64,000 bases of DNA from Botrimarina hoheduenensis (GTDB taxonomy: Bacteria; Planctomycetota; Planctomycetia; Pirellulales; Lacipirellulaceae): assembly GCF_007859815.1 (NCBI RefSeq), contig NZ_SJPH01000001.1, positions 675,987 through 739,986 on the forward strand, in the 5' to 3' direction. Below are positions 47,468 through 57,786 of the stretch, piece after piece (within the stretch, counting starts at the first letter, position 1; every line of letters begins with the position of its first letter). A model generated the notes under the pieces. It did no database searches. It was not told where the DNA came from and worked only from the letters and a program-made list of their open reading frames with translations. A program made the translations under genes and the position numbers.

Positions 47468-48883
47468 ATGACCGCTCCCGCCGCTCCCCGTACGCTGTTC
47501 GAGAAGATCTGGGATGACCACGTCGTCCATGCCGAAGAGGGTCGCTCGACGATCCTCTACATTGATCTGCAGCTCGTTCACGAGGTTACCAGCGCTCAGG
47601 CCTTTGAGGGGCTCCGCCTTGCCGGGCGCCCTGTGCGGCGGCCCGAGCGGACGATCGCCACGGCCGACCACAACGTGCCAACGACGGATCGCTCGCTGCC
47701 GATTCTCGATCCGATCAGCAAGACCCAGATCGATACGCTCCGCTCCAATTGCAAGGAGTTCGGCGTTAAGCACTACGACTTGGGTGATATCAACCAGGGG
47801 ATCGTCCACGTCATTGGGCCCGAGCTGGGCTATACACAGCCCGGCATGACGATCGTCTGCGGCGACAGCCACACAAGCACTCACGGTGCGTTCGGCGCGT
47901 TGGCTTTTGGTATCGGAACCAGCGAGGTTGAACACGTTCTGGCAACGCAGACACTCTTGCAGAACAAGCCGAAGACGCTTGAGCTGCGCGTCGACGGCGA
48001 GTTGGGCCCCGGCGTGACCGCGAAGGACATGATCCTGTACCTGATCGGTCAGATCACCACGGCGGGCGGTACGGGCCACTGTATCGAGTTCACGGGCGAT
48101 GTGGTCCGCGGTCTGTCGATGGAAGGTCGGATGACCGTGTGCAACATGTCGATCGAGGCCGGCGCTCGCGCCGGTATGATCGCTCCCGACGAAACGACTT
48201 TCGCTTACCTCGAAGGAAAGAAGTACGCTCCCCAGGGCAAAGACTGGGACGCAGCAGTTGCGCGCTGGCGCGTCCTGCCGACCGATACGGGAGCCAAGTA
48301 CGACAAATCGCTGGTGTTTGCCGGGGCCGACATCGCGCCGCAGGTCAGCTGGGGAACCAATCCGGGCCAGGTCACGAGCGTCACGGGCGTGGTTCCCAAC
48401 CCCGCCGACTTTGCGGACCCCACCGACCAGAAGACGACCGCCGCGGCGCTCGATTACATGGGACTCTCGGCCGGGCAGCCCATTACCGATCTGAAGCTCG
48501 ATCGCGTGTTTATCGGCAGCTGTACCAACGCCCGGATCGAAGACCTCCGCGCTGCCGCGGCTGTGGCAAAGGGCAAACAGGTTGCCGGGCACGTTTCGGC
48601 GATGGTCGTGCCGGGCAGCGGCGTGGTGAAGCGGCAGGCGGAAGCCGAAGGGCTCGACCGCGTCTTCAAAGAGGCCGGCTTCGACTGGCGTGAGGCGGGG
48701 TGCAGCATGTGCCTGGCGATGAACCCCGATAAGCTCTCGCCCGGCGAGCGCTGCGCCTCGACCAGCAACCGCAACTTTGAGGGCCGTCAGGGCCGCGGCG
48801 GGCGCACCCATCTGGTGAGCCCCGCCATGGCTGCCGCCGCAGCGGTCGCCGGTCACTTTGTCGATATCCGCGATTGGGACTGA
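47468..48883 (+). CDS. leuC: 3-isopropylmalate dehydratase large subunit
   Basis: A 471-residue aconitase-family subunit of leucine synthesis; converts 2-isopropylmalate to 3-isopropylmalate. The 4Fe-4S cysteines lie in [13 protein letters not shown] and [10 protein letters not shown]; substrate/active-site motifs are [19 protein letters not shown] and [12 protein letters not shown]. The small subunit gene leuD follows 73 bases later, probably one transcript. Confidence 0.98.
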   Translation: MTAPAAPRTLFEKIWDDHVVHAEEGRSTILYIDLQLVHEVTSAQAFEGLRLAGRPVRRPERTIATADHNVPTTDRSLPILDPISKTQIDTLRSNCKEFGVKHYDLGDINQGIVHVIGPELGYTQPGMTIVCGDSHTSTHGAFGALAFGIGTSEVEHVLATQTLLQNKPKTLELRVDGELGPGVTAKDMILYLIGQITTAGGTGHCIEFTGDVVRGLSMEGRMTVCNMSIEAGARAGMIAPDETTFAYLEGKKYAPQGKDWDAAVARWRVLPTDTGAKYDKSLVFAGADIAPQVSWGTNPGQVTSVTGVVPNPADFADPTDQKTTAAALDYMGLSAGQPITDLKLDRVFIGSCTNARIEDLRAAAAVAKGKQVAGHVSAMVVPGSGVVKRQAEAEGLDRVFKEAGFDWREAGCSMCLAMNPDKLSPGERCASTSNRNFEGRQGRGGRTHLVSPAMAAAAAVAGHFVDIRDWD

Positions 48884-48955
48884 CCCTGCGGCACCCTTGC
48901 CCGCCTCGTGCCGCTTCCCCCTTCTAGCTTTTTCCTTTCCAGCTCTACGCTTGCG

Positions 48956-49564
48956 ATGAATCCCTTCACCACTCACACCGGTTTGGTCGTTGCCATGGAC
49001 CGGGCCAATGTCGATACCGACCAGATCATCCCCAAGCAGTTCCTCAAGCGGATCGAGCGGACCGGCTTCGGCGAGTTCCTCTTCTGGGACTGGCGGAAAG
49101 ACGAAAACGGTGTTGAGAATCCCGACTTCGAGCTCAATCGTCCCGAGGCGAAGGGGGCCAGCGTGCTGCTGGCCCGTCGCAATTTCGGCAGCGGCTCCAG
49201 CCGCGAGCACGCCCCCTGGGCGCTGGAGGATTACGGCTTCCGGGTGATCGTCGCGCCGAGCTATGCCGACATCTTTTACAACAACTGCTTCAAGAATGGC
49301 ATGCTGCCGATCGTGCTGACCGAAGCGCAGGTGGAAGAACTCTTCCAGCGTGCCGCGCAGCACGCCGGCTATCGCCTGACCGCCGACCTCGCGGCACAGA
49401 CCCTCAGCGACGAGCACGGTTTATCGATCGCCTTTGAGGTCGATCCCTTCCGCAAGCACTGCCTGATGAACGGCCTGGACGACATCGGTCTGACGCTCGA
49501 GCACGAGACCAAGATTTCGGCCTTCGAGAAGCACCACACGCACCTCGCACCAACCGCCGATTAA
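48956..49564 (+). CDS. leuD: 3-isopropylmalate dehydratase small subunit
   Basis: A 202-residue swivelling-domain subunit. Signatures are [43 protein letters not shown] and [14 protein letters not shown]. Together with LeuC it forms isopropylmalate isomerase. ATG at 48956 is the family start. Followed 16 bases later by a small TPR gene. Confidence 0.97.
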   Translation: MNPFTTHTGLVVAMDRANVDTDQIIPKQFLKRIERTGFGEFLFWDWRKDENGVENPDFELNRPEAKGASVLLARRNFGSGSSREHAPWALEDYGFRVIVAPSYADIFYNNCFKNGMLPIVLTEAQVEELFQRAAQHAGYRLTADLAAQTLSDEHGLSIAFEVDPFRKHCLMNGLDDIGLTLEHETKISAFEKHHTHLAPTAD

Positions 49565-49579
49565 TCGAGATAGGAAGCG

Positions 49580-49900
49580 ATGAGCCGACGAGAGAAGATC
49601 GAGGCGATGCTTGCCGATGATCCGCAAGATGCGTTCTTGCGGTACAGCTTGGCGATGGAGCTCGACAAAGAGGGGGATCACGACGCGAGCCTCGCCCGGT
49701 TTGCGGAGCTAACGCACGACTCCACGCCTTATGTGCCCGCGTACTTTATGGCCGCCCAGCAGTTGGCTCGGCTAGACCGAGTGATCGAGGCACGGGCCTA
49801 CTTGCGAGACGGCATCGAAACGGCCCGACAACAAGGCAACGCCCACGCCGCCGGCGAGATGAGCGAGTTCCTGCAGTCGCTGGGGTCGGCAGGAGAGTAA
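49580..49900 (+). CDS. small tetratricopeptide-repeat protein
   Basis: A 106-residue protein with three TPR-like helix pairs: DAFLRYSLAMELDKEGDHDASLARF, VPAYFMAAQQLARLDRVIEA and LRDGIETARQQGNAHAAGEM (parts shown). Cytoplasmic. AGGAAG precedes the ATG. It lies 15 bases after leuD and is probably cotranscribed; a role linked to leucine synthesis is not evident. Confidence 0.8.
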   Translation: MSRREKIEAMLADDPQDAFLRYSLAMELDKEGDHDASLARFAELTHDSTPYVPAYFMAAQQLARLDRVIEARAYLRDGIETARQQGNAHAAGEMSEFLQSLGSAGE

Positions 49901-50022
49901 GGCTCGTGGTGCCTCTAGAAGTTGTGGCACGCCAGATGCGGAGTGCAGTGGCTTGGGCTGGAATCTGAAAGCCAGAGCCCGAGACATGTAACAAGATAGC
50001 ACTACCGGATCGGTGCTCTACG

Positions 50023-51719
50023 CTACTCCTCGTCACGACCGAAGCAGCACAGGCACATGTCGTCGCTCTGGGCGAAGCCGTCGACAAACTTGCGGACGTC
50101 TTCCAGCACGTGCTGACCCAGATCGGCGACGGTCTTCGCGGGGATTTTTACCTGCTCGGCAAGCCGTTCGGCCCCGTAGAGATCGCGATTGGCGTTCATC
50201 GCCTCGCTAAAGCCGTCCGTGAAGACCGTGATTGACTCGCCCGGGGCGAGCGTGAAGGTCATCGATTCGTACTCGTACTCGTCGAAGACGCCGATCGGCA
50301 GGCCGGCGATCTCCTCGGCGATGACGCTCACGTCGCCCGCTCCGTTGCGCTGGATCGGCCCCATATGGCCGGCGTTGACCATCGTGACCTCGTGCGTATG
50401 CGGATCGACCACAGCGAAGATCATTGTGACAAAGCGGTCTTCGAGGTTTTGGGCTGCGAAGGCTCGATTGACGTAATGCACGGCGCTGGTCAGGTCCGGC
50501 TCGGTCGCGAGCGCGAAGCGGACGTCGCTCGAGAGCTTGGCCATGATGATCGCCGCGGCCACCCCTTTGCCCGCGACGTCGCCCAAGATGACAGCAAAAC
50601 GGCCACCGGGCAGATTGACGTAATCATAGTAGTCGCCGCCAACTTGCCGTGCGGACTCGTAATGATCAAAGAAACCGTACCCGGCGGCGGTGGGGGGGGC
50701 TGAGGGAGCAGGGCCCGTTGCATCCGTGCGGCGAGCTCCAGATCTCGCTGCAGGGCGCGCTGCGCGATCATCTGGTCGTACATCTGGGCGTTATCAACCG
50801 CGATAGCCGCTTGGCTCGCTACCGCGGCCAGCACCTCCAGGTCGTCGTCGGTGAAGCGGCTGCCCTGATTCAGCGTATCGACTTGGATCACACCGAGCGC
50901 TTCGTCCTCCGCGCTGATCAGCGGCACGCACATCATCGAGCGGATCTGGAAGTCGGCAATCGATTCGGCCATGCCGAAGCGTTCGTCGCTGGTGGCGTCT
51001 GCCGAGAGGATTGCCTTCTTGCCGGTCATCGCCTCCTCGACAATCGTGCGGCTGAGGCGGATCGTTTCATCTCCTTCACCGCGACGAGTTTTTGAGGCGA
51101 CCGGCACGAGCGGCGCATCGGGCTCGGGCCGCATCACGATGAAGGCGCGGTCGGCCTGCGTGAAGATCTTGAACAGGCTGTCAAGGATCTTGGGCAGCAC
51201 ATCATCGATCGACAGCGCCCGGCCGAGCCCCTTGCTGATCTCGACCAGTGCGGCGAGCTTCACCTCGGGTCGGGCCGAGAGAGACCACGTGGCACCCGAC
51301 CCCGTGGCGGCTCCGCTCAGGTCGATGGTCGCCATGACGTTAGTGGTCGAGGCCGGGCCGTCGTCCTCTGCGATCATCTGCACCAGTGTCGACTTGGCGG
51401 GGGGGCCCGATCCACCCAGCAGCGAGGGGGCTGGCCCAAAGAACTCGAACTCTTGATCGCAGACGACAATCCGATCGCCGGAGCGCAGCTGCTTTTTGCC
51501 AACGATCCGCTCGCCGTTGACGTAGGTCCCGTTCCGGCTGCCGAGGTCTTCGGCATAGTGCCCTTCGGGCTCGGCGTGGAGCGCGGCGTGGCGGCGGCTG
51601 ACCGCGGCGACATCGAGCGAGACCTCGCAGTCGCTGTTACGGCCGATGACCGAAACCTTGGCGGTCAGCGGAAAGTCTTTGCCGGGCTGGACGCCCTTGA
51701 TCAAGCGGAGAGACGCCAT
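50023..51719 (-). pseudogene. FHA-GAF-SpoIIE/PP2C phosphatase gene, split by a frameshift in a C8 tract
   Basis: One gene in two frames. The first frame (ATG at 51719) gives an FHA domain (about 1-95: SVIGRNSDCEVSL, SRRHAAL, GSRNGTYVNG), a GAF domain (about 160-320) and the start of a SpoIIE-type phosphatase (ELAARMQRALLPQPP). After a run of eight C (minus strand, 50699-50692) the correct frame changes. The second frame continues without gap with GGDYYDYVNLPGGRF, GDVAGKG and FTDGFSEAMN, ending at 50023. One extra C would restore a single 565-residue protein. This is either a sequencing or assembly error, phase variation, or a recent mutation. It would sense a ligand and dephosphorylate an anti-anti-sigma-type target; that role is inferred from the family. 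Confidence 0.88.
50692..50699 (-). other. C8 homopolymer at the frameshift point
   Basis: Eight consecutive C on the minus strand, followed by A. The upstream and downstream frames join correctly if the run had nine C. Homopolymers this long slip in replication and in sequencing. Confidence 0.8.
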
Positions 51720-52058
51720 CAATGCGTGGGGGGACGGTGGTAAGCGAAAATCGCCAGATCGGGGTGCTCAACGGGCACCAACCAGAGTCGCCAGGCTTTT
51801 CCCTTCCCGCTTCAGGGGGAGGGGCTAGGGGAGGGGGCAGAACCCTGGTACCAGCAGCACCACCTCTCCTAGCCCTTCCTCCAAAAAGAGGCGGGGGCAA
51901 TGCGACAGAAACTGCCGTTTCAGATTGGAAACCCTCAGCCGCAGAGTGTAAGCCTGCGGGGCTTCGATCGGAAGCCGCTGGGCAAGTCTCCGCAGCCGCT
52001 GTGAGCCCTCTCGCTCATCGGACCGTTCTGGCCCTTCTTTTCGGGAGCGCTCGACCGG
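51720..52058. other. intergenic region between rho and phosphatase gene, contains palindromic element
   Basis: About 340 bases. The 90-bp inverted-repeat element (51806-51895) is its main content; the rest carries no recognised gene. Confidence 0.5.
51806..51895. repeat. 90-bp inverted-repeat element, MITE/REP-like
   Basis: The ends are CCCGC and GCGGG. Inside, AGGGGGAGGGGCTAGGGGAGG on the left pairs imperfectly with CCTCTCCTAGCCCTTCCTCC on the right, with GGTACC near the centre. Such CTAG-cored elements occur as dispersed repeats in many genomes. No transposase is nearby and no clear target duplication was seen. Confidence 0.6.
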
Positions 52059-53585
52059 CTAGTCTTTCATGCTGATGAGGAACTCAGCGTTCGATTCGGT
52101 CTTGGCGAGGCGGGTGGTGAGCAGGTCCATGGCGTCGGGCGGGTTCATTTCGCTCAGCACACGCCGTAGCACGCACACGCGGCGATGCTCGTCGGGGTCC
52201 ATCAGCATCTCCTCGCGGCGGGTGCCGCTGCGGTCGATATCGATGGCCGGCCAGATCCGCTTATCCACCAAGCGACGATCGAGGACGATCTCTTGGTTGC
52301 CAGTGCCCTTGAACTCTTCAAAGATGACCTCGTCCATCCGGCTGCCGGTGTCGACCAGAGCGGTGGCGATGATGGTCAGCGATCCGCCCTCTTCCACCTT
52401 GCGAGCCGAGCCAAAGAACCGCTTGGGGCGTTGCATGGCGTTGGCGTCGAGACCACCCGAAAGGATCTTGCCGCTGGGCGGGCACTCTGAGTTCCAGGCG
52501 CGCGCCAGGCGTGTGATCGAGTCGAGGAAGATCACCACGTCGCGGCCGTACTCGACCATCCGCTTGGCCTTCTCGATGACCATCTCGCTGACCTGCACGT
52601 GGCGGGCCGGCGGTTCGTCGAAGGTGCTGCTGATGACTTCGCAGTTGGGGCCGCGGACTTCACGCTCCATGTCGGTGACTTCTTCCGGACGCTCGTCGAT
52701 CAACAGCATCATGACGTACGCGGCCGGGTAGTTCGCCAGCACGCTGCGGGCCATCTTCTGCATGAGGATCGTCTTGCCCGCACGCGGTGGGCTAACGATC
52801 AAGCCCCGCTGACCAAAACCGATCGGCACGATCAGATCGACGACCCGCATGGCGATCTCGTCGGGCGTGGTTTCCATCCGGATCCGTTCACCCGGGTGAA
52901 CGGCGGTCAGGTCGTCGTAAGAGACTTTCTTGGTGAGCTTGTTTGGGTCGTCGTCGTTGATGGACTCAACGCGCAAGAGCGCAAAGTAGCGCTCGTTCTC
53001 TTTTGGCGGGCGGATCGTGCCCGATACGGTGTTGCCGTTGCGCAGGTTGAATCGGCGGATCTGGCTGGGCGAAACGTAGATATCGTCCGGGCACGAGAGG
53101 TAGTGGTACTCGGGGCTGCGGAGGAAGCCGAAGCCGTCTGGCAGGATCTCCAGGGTGCCCTGGCCGACCATCATGCCGTTGAGCTTCACCCGCTGCTTGA
53201 GGATTCGGAAGATCAGATCCTGCTTCTTGAGCCCCGCAGCGTTCTCGACCCCCTCGTTCTCGGCGATGTCCAGCAGGTCGGCCGACGACAACGCCTGCAA
53301 CGCGGCGATGTGAATGTTGCTGTCGAGCTCTTTGGCCTTTGAGATCTGCGACCCGCTACGTCGCATCCGCTCGGCGGCCTTGTCCAGCTCCTCGGCGATC
53401 GAGAGCGGCTCCTCGCGGTCCAGCCGGCGGAGCAGCTCGTCATCGACCGGGGTGGGCGAGATGTTGCTCAGCGATCGGCGCGGCAAGTGCGGACCACCGG
53501 TGTGCCCGCCACCGACGTTAGCCCCGCCGGGGCCGCTGGTGCGGGGACGGTCGGAGCGAGAATCGCGGTTGCTGGTATCGGCCAT
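52059..53585 (-). CDS. rho: transcription termination factor Rho
   Basis: A 508-residue hexameric RNA helicase that ends transcription. RNA-binding and motor motifs are [35 protein letters not shown] (Walker A part), [26 protein letters not shown] and [19 protein letters not shown]. The first 80 residues are a Gly/Ser/Arg-rich disordered extension ([15 protein letters not shown]), longer than in E. coli. ATG at 53585 directly precedes it. On the minus strand it is 359 bases behind coaE. Confidence 0.97.
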   Translation of the reverse strand: MADTSNRDSRSDRPRTSGPGGANVGGGHTGGPHLPRRSLSNISPTPVDDELLRRLDREEPLSIAEELDKAAERMRRSGSQISKAKELDSNIHIAALQALSSADLLDIAENEGVENAAGLKKQDLIFRILKQRVKLNGMMVGQGTLEILPDGFGFLRSPEYHYLSCPDDIYVSPSQIRRFNLRNGNTVSGTIRPPKENERYFALLRVESINDDDPNKLTKKVSYDDLTAVHPGERIRMETTPDEIAMRVVDLIVPIGFGQRGLIVSPPRAGKTILMQKMARSVLANYPAAYVMMLLIDERPEEVTDMEREVRGPNCEVISSTFDEPPARHVQVSEMVIEKAKRMVEYGRDVVIFLDSITRLARAWNSECPPSGKILSGGLDANAMQRPKRFFGSARKVEEGGSLTIIATALVDTGSRMDEVIFEEFKGTGNQEIVLDRRLVDKRIWPAIDIDRSGTRREEMLMDPDEHRRVCVLRRVLSEMNPPDAMDLLTTRLAKTESNAEFLISMKD

Positions 53586-53944
53586 GACAGGAGTGTTCCG
53601 AAGAGCGGCCCGCGGCGCGTCAATGCTCTGCCGAACGGCAAGCCGGATAATCGCCGGCCGCTGGTGCGGGACGTGAGGGAGGGGAAGGGGAGAAAGGGGG
53701 GGAGAGCTTCGGCGGACGCCGAAAAAAAGGTGGGACGTAAGGGTCGAGATTCGGTCCGGTGTTCCAAGCTTGGAACACCGCCCAGGAGAAAGGAGTGTCG
53801 CGGGGGGAGGGAAGTCGCTGAGGAGCCTGATCGGAAGGTTCATCCGAGTATGACAAAAGGTTTGCCAAGGTGGTAGCGGATTTTATCGATAGAGCGGTGT
53901 AGCCCCTCCTTTTGGGGGAGAAACGCGCTTCCTAGGGGGCCCCA
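53586..53944. other. rho leader region with a 24-bp palindrome
   Basis: About 360 bases between coaE and rho, same strand. It holds the palindrome at 53757-53780. Upstream of rho in many bacteria the leader is used for autoregulation; nothing else was recognised. Confidence 0.5.
53757..53780. promoter_or_regulatory. 24-bp perfect palindrome upstream of rho
   Basis: Half-site CGGTGTTCCAAG is followed directly by its exact complement CTTGGAACACCG, with no spacer. It lies 172 bases upstream of the rho ATG. It could be an operator for a dimeric regulator, or form a long cruciform or hairpin in the leader RNA. Confidence 0.5.
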
Positions 53945-54547
53945 TCAGTCCGCCCGCAGAAGATCTTGCCAGAATTGGTCGATCGCTTGCTGGGCTTCCT
54001 CGGGGGTGTCTCCCGGGATGATCGTATGGGCCAGAGCACGCTTCTCGGCTAACGACAGTTGCGTTGCCTCGCGGCGGGCCAGCTCGGCCGGGTCCCAGCC
54101 GCGCAGGGCGGCGCGGGCTTGGCGGACCGCGTCCGAGGTTTCGACAAACAGGATCCGGTCACAAGCCGCGGCCCAGCCGGCTTCGTGCAGCAGGGGGATA
54201 TCGAGAACAGCGGCCTTGAGCCCTGCGGCCTGAGCCTCGTTCAATTCCTCCGTCAGACGCGCACGCACCCGCGGGTGGATCAGGCCTTCGAGAAAACTTC
54301 GCTCGGCCTTGGCTTGCGCCGAATCCCCAAAGACCTGCTGGGCGACCCACCGGTGATTGATCCGCCCGTCGGCTTCCCGAGCGGATTGTCCCCAGCGCTG
54401 CTGGAGGGCCTCGATGACCGCTTCATCGGAGAGCGCGGCGTGAGCGTGGCGGTCGGCGTCGAGCACCGAGGCACCGAGTTCGGCCAGCCGGCTGGCGACA
54501 AACGATTTGCCGCTGGCGATCCCGCCCGTGAGTCCGATCACAATCAT
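53945..54547 (-). CDS. coaE: dephospho-CoA kinase
   Basis: A 200-residue P-loop kinase, final step of coenzyme A synthesis. Walker A is GLTGGIASGKS at the N-terminus; DADRHAHAAL and VLDIPLLHEAGW are further family motifs. ATG at 54547 is 3 bases from the polA stop, so polA and coaE are cotranscribed, as often seen. Confidence 0.96.
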   Translation of the reverse strand: MIVIGLTGGIASGKSFVASRLAELGASVLDADRHAHAALSDEAVIEALQQRWGQSAREADGRINHRWVAQQVFGDSAQAKAERSFLEGLIHPRVRARLTEELNEAQAAGLKAAVLDIPLLHEAGWAAACDRILFVETSDAVRQARAALRGWDPAELARREATQLSLAEKRALAHTIIPGDTPEEAQQAIDQFWQDLLRAD

Positions 54548-54550
54548 GCG

Positions 54551-57304
54551 TTAGCACTCCGCCCAATTGTCGCCCACGCCGATATCAACCGAGAGCGGCA
54601 CCCGCAGATCGGCGACGTTCTGCATCTCCTCGCGGACGAGGGTTTCCAGAGCCGGCAGCTCATCGATGGGGGTATCGAAGACAAGCTCATCGTGGATTTG
54701 CAGGATTAGCTTGGCACGCAAACCCTCGCGCTGCATCCGCCGATGCACGGCGAGCATCGCCAGCTTGATCAAATCGGCAGCGGTGCCCTGAATCACGGTG
54801 TTGACCGCCGTGCGTTCGGGCAGGTTCATCTGCAGGGGTTGGGGGCGATCGTCGAAGAGCGAGCCGGCCGGTGGAGCGGGCTTGCGTACGCCGCTGATCG
54901 CCCTCCGACGCCCCATCAGCGTCTCGACATAGCCGAGCTGCTGGCAGCTTTCGAGCGTGTCGAGCATAAAGTCGGCGACGCCCGGGTAACGGGCGAAGTA
55001 CTCGGCGATGAACGATGCGGCGACATCTTGTGGGATGCCCAACGACTTTGCCAATCCGAAGGCGCTCTGGCCATAGATGATGCCGAAGTTGACCGCCTTA
55101 GCACCACGCCGCTGCTCGCTGGTAACGTCACCAAGCGGTACCCCGTTAACCTGGCTGGCCACAAGTGTGTGGATGTCTTGGTCCGCGGCGAAGGCTTGGC
55201 AGAGAGTCTCGTCACGCGAGAAATGGGCCAGAACACGCAGCTCGATCTGCGAGTAGTCGGCGGATAGCAGCTTCCAGTCGGCACTCTCCGCCGCGTTGGG
55301 GCCGGCAACAAAAGCCGAGCGGATCTGGCGGCCTTCTTCGGTCCGAATCGGAATGTTCTGTAGATTGGGATCGCTGCAACTCAGCCGACCCGTTGCCGCC
55401 ACGACTTGGTTGAACGAGCAGTGGACCCTTGCGGTGCTAGGCAGCACGAGTGCCGGCAACGCATCGACGTAGGTCCCACGCAGCTTGGCGTACTGGCGGT
55501 GTTCGACAATCAGGCGGGGCAGGGGATGCTGCAGGGCAAGCTGCTCCAAGACACTGGCGTCGGTGCTGGGGCCCGTTTTCGTCCGTTTGATGATCGGCAG
55601 ACGCAGTTCTTGAAACAGCACCTCCGCCAACTGTTTGGGCGACGCCAGGTTGAACGGGTGGCCGACCAGTTCTTCAATCTCTTCGGCAAGTTCTTGGAGG
55701 CGTTTGCCAAACTGCTCGCTCAATTTGGCCAGCCGATCGATATCGACACGCACCCCGTTCCATTCCATCTGGGCGAGGACGTCCACTAAGGGCGTCTCGA
55801 TCTCGTCCATCAGCGGCAGGAGCCCGACCGCGTCCAAACGATCGGCCAGCAGCGGCCAGAGCCTGAGTGGCACGTCGGCGTCCTCAGCGGCGTAGTGGCC
55901 AACCTTCGCAACGGGGACCTCGTCCATTCTTTTCTGCGTTTTGCCCGTACCGATCAGCTCTTTGATTTTGACGGTCTGGTGGCCCAGATAGCGCTCAGCG
56001 AGCACGTCGAGGTTGTGGGTCCGTTCGCCCGCGTCGAGCAGGTAGCTGGCGATCATGGTGTCGAACCGTAGTCCGCGGAGTATGACCCCCGCGCCGCGGA
56101 GCACGACGGCGTCGTACTTGAGGTTTTGGCCCAGTTTTTCAATCGCCGGGTTTTCCAGCACAGGACCCAGCGCACTCAGCACCTGATCAACAGGCAGCAC
56201 CCGCTCGCCTGAGGGGCCACGAACCGGCACATAGCAGGCCTTGCCTTCAGCCCAGGCAAGTGAAAGCCCGACCAGCTCGGCTTCGCGGGGCGAGACCGAG
56301 GTGGTCTCCGTATCGACCGAAATGATCTCGCACCCCGAGAGCTGCTGCACCAGCTCTGCCAATCGCTCGGGCGTATCCACGATGTGGTAGTCACTGACCC
56401 AATCGGTTTGCGGTGAATCGACGGCACCGCCGGCGAGCTTTGCGGCCCGCTCGGCGAGGCTGCGGAAACCGAAATCGGCCATCAGCTCAGCAAGCCGCGG
56501 GGCGTCGGGCTCGGCAACACGCCAAGCTTGCCAGTCCACGTCAAACGGCGTGTGGTTATCCAGGCGCACTAGTCGCTGGGAAACCAGCGCCAGATCGCGG
56601 CCTTCGAGTAGGTTTTGCTTGCGCTTGGCACCTTTGACGCGTTCCGCATTGTTGAGCACGCCGAGCAAGGTGTCGTACTCTTCGAGCAGTTCCTTGGCGA
56701 TCTTCGGGCCGATCAGCGGCACGCCCGGCACGTTGTCGATCTTGTCGCCGATCAGGGCCTGGAAGTCGACCACTTGGTCCGGCCGGACGCCCCAATCCGC
56801 CTGTAGGGCGACCTGATCGTAGACCTGATCTTTACGCAGGTTATAGATCGCGACCCGATCGGTGATGAGCTGCCGGCAGTCTTTGTCACCGGTAACGAGT
56901 CGGCAGGTGGCACCGGCTTCGTCGCACAACCGGGCGAGCGTGGCGAGCACATCGTCCGCTTCGTACTTGGGCACCGAGATGATCGGTAGCCCCAGGGCGC
57001 GGACCACCGCCTCGATCTTTGGGAATTGAGAGCGTAGGGCCTCGGGCATCTCGCCCCGCTCGCCCTTGTAAGCCGGATAAAAATCGTGGCGAAAGGTGTC
57101 TCCGGGCGGATCGAAAGCGCAGATCAAGGCATCGGGCCGCTTCTCTTCGAGCAGCTTTAGCAGGTCCTTGGTGAAGCCAAAGACGGCGTTCACCGGTTCG
57201 CCACGGGGGCTCGTCATTTCAGGGATCGCGTGGAATACCTGAAAAATGAGCGAATGCGAATCGACGACGTAAACCGTCCAGTCGGCGGGCGGGTCAGCGG
57301 CCAT
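54551..57304 (-). CDS. polA: DNA polymerase I
   Basis: A 917-residue polymerase with 5'-3' exonuclease (1-290; YKGERGEMPEALRSQFP, VTGDKDCRQLI), 3'-5' exonuclease (about 305-490; motif VDTETTSVSP and AEDADVPLRL) and polymerase (about 510-917; LLSADYSQIELRVLAHF, GAKAVNFGIIYG, LQIHDELVFD). The 3'-5' proofreading residues appear intact. It acts in repair and Okazaki fragment processing. First gene of polA-coaE. Confidence 0.98.
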   Translation of the reverse strand: MAADPPADWTVYVVDSHSLIFQVFHAIPEMTSPRGEPVNAVFGFTKDLLKLLEEKRPDALICAFDPPGDTFRHDFYPAYKGERGEMPEALRSQFPKIEAVVRALGLPIISVPKYEADDVLATLARLCDEAGATCRLVTGDKDCRQLITDRVAIYNLRKDQVYDQVALQADWGVRPDQVVDFQALIGDKIDNVPGVPLIGPKIAKELLEEYDTLLGVLNNAERVKGAKRKQNLLEGRDLALVSQRLVRLDNHTPFDVDWQAWRVAEPDAPRLAELMADFGFRSLAERAAKLAGGAVDSPQTDWVSDYHIVDTPERLAELVQQLSGCEIISVDTETTSVSPREAELVGLSLAWAEGKACYVPVRGPSGERVLPVDQVLSALGPVLENPAIEKLGQNLKYDAVVLRGAGVILRGLRFDTMIASYLLDAGERTHNLDVLAERYLGHQTVKIKELIGTGKTQKRMDEVPVAKVGHYAAEDADVPLRLWPLLADRLDAVGLLPLMDEIETPLVDVLAQMEWNGVRVDIDRLAKLSEQFGKRLQELAEEIEELVGHPFNLASPKQLAEVLFQELRLPIIKRTKTGPSTDASVLEQLALQHPLPRLIVEHRQYAKLRGTYVDALPALVLPSTARVHCSFNQVVAATGRLSCSDPNLQNIPIRTEEGRQIRSAFVAGPNAAESADWKLLSADYSQIELRVLAHFSRDETLCQAFAADQDIHTLVASQVNGVPLGDVTSEQRRGAKAVNFGIIYGQSAFGLAKSLGIPQDVAASFIAEYFARYPGVADFMLDTLESCQQLGYVETLMGRRRAISGVRKPAPPAGSLFDDRPQPLQMNLPERTAVNTVIQGTAADLIKLAMLAVHRRMQREGLRAKLILQIHDELVFDTPIDELPALETLVREEMQNVADLRVPLSVDIGVGDNWAEC

Positions 57305-57786
57305 GCGGATCCGTGCGGGGGAGGGGGGGAGGGGCAGCCGAGGCCGGTCACGGCCGACGAGGGAGCGCTCAAGGTAGCCGGATCAGCCCGTGCCGGGCGG
57401 CGATCGGAATCACTACCGAATGAATTGCGACCGGCAGAGCCGCGCCAAACCGAACCCCGGAGCCCTTCCAGGCGGTACAATCCGCCCCTGGGAGCCGGGT
57501 TCGCTCTCGTTCGTTGACACGTGCTAATGCCCTAACTAGTTTCGACTTAGGCCTATCCCGCGGCTAGCCCCCGGGGGACTCGCCGGGCGGCTCGGCAACG
57601 GCGCTGCGACCGAGCAACCCCGCGGGAGAGGTCTCACGCCACTTGCAAAGCCGATCGCGTCATCGCGGACGCGCTCGGCCAAGGTGGTCGCTAAAATAAG
57701 AAGACTGCGTAAGATATAACTTTCGGCGCGCCCCGCAGGGTTCGCCTATCGATCGGATTGATCGCTCGTAGCTCAAGGAACTCTCG
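57305..57786. other. intergenic region between divergent polA and coiled-coil gene
   Basis: About 480 bases. It has a 10-bp palindrome CCCCCGGGGG near 57568-57577 and a GC-rich stretch, but no clear promoter, RNA or coding frame. Confidence 0.45.
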
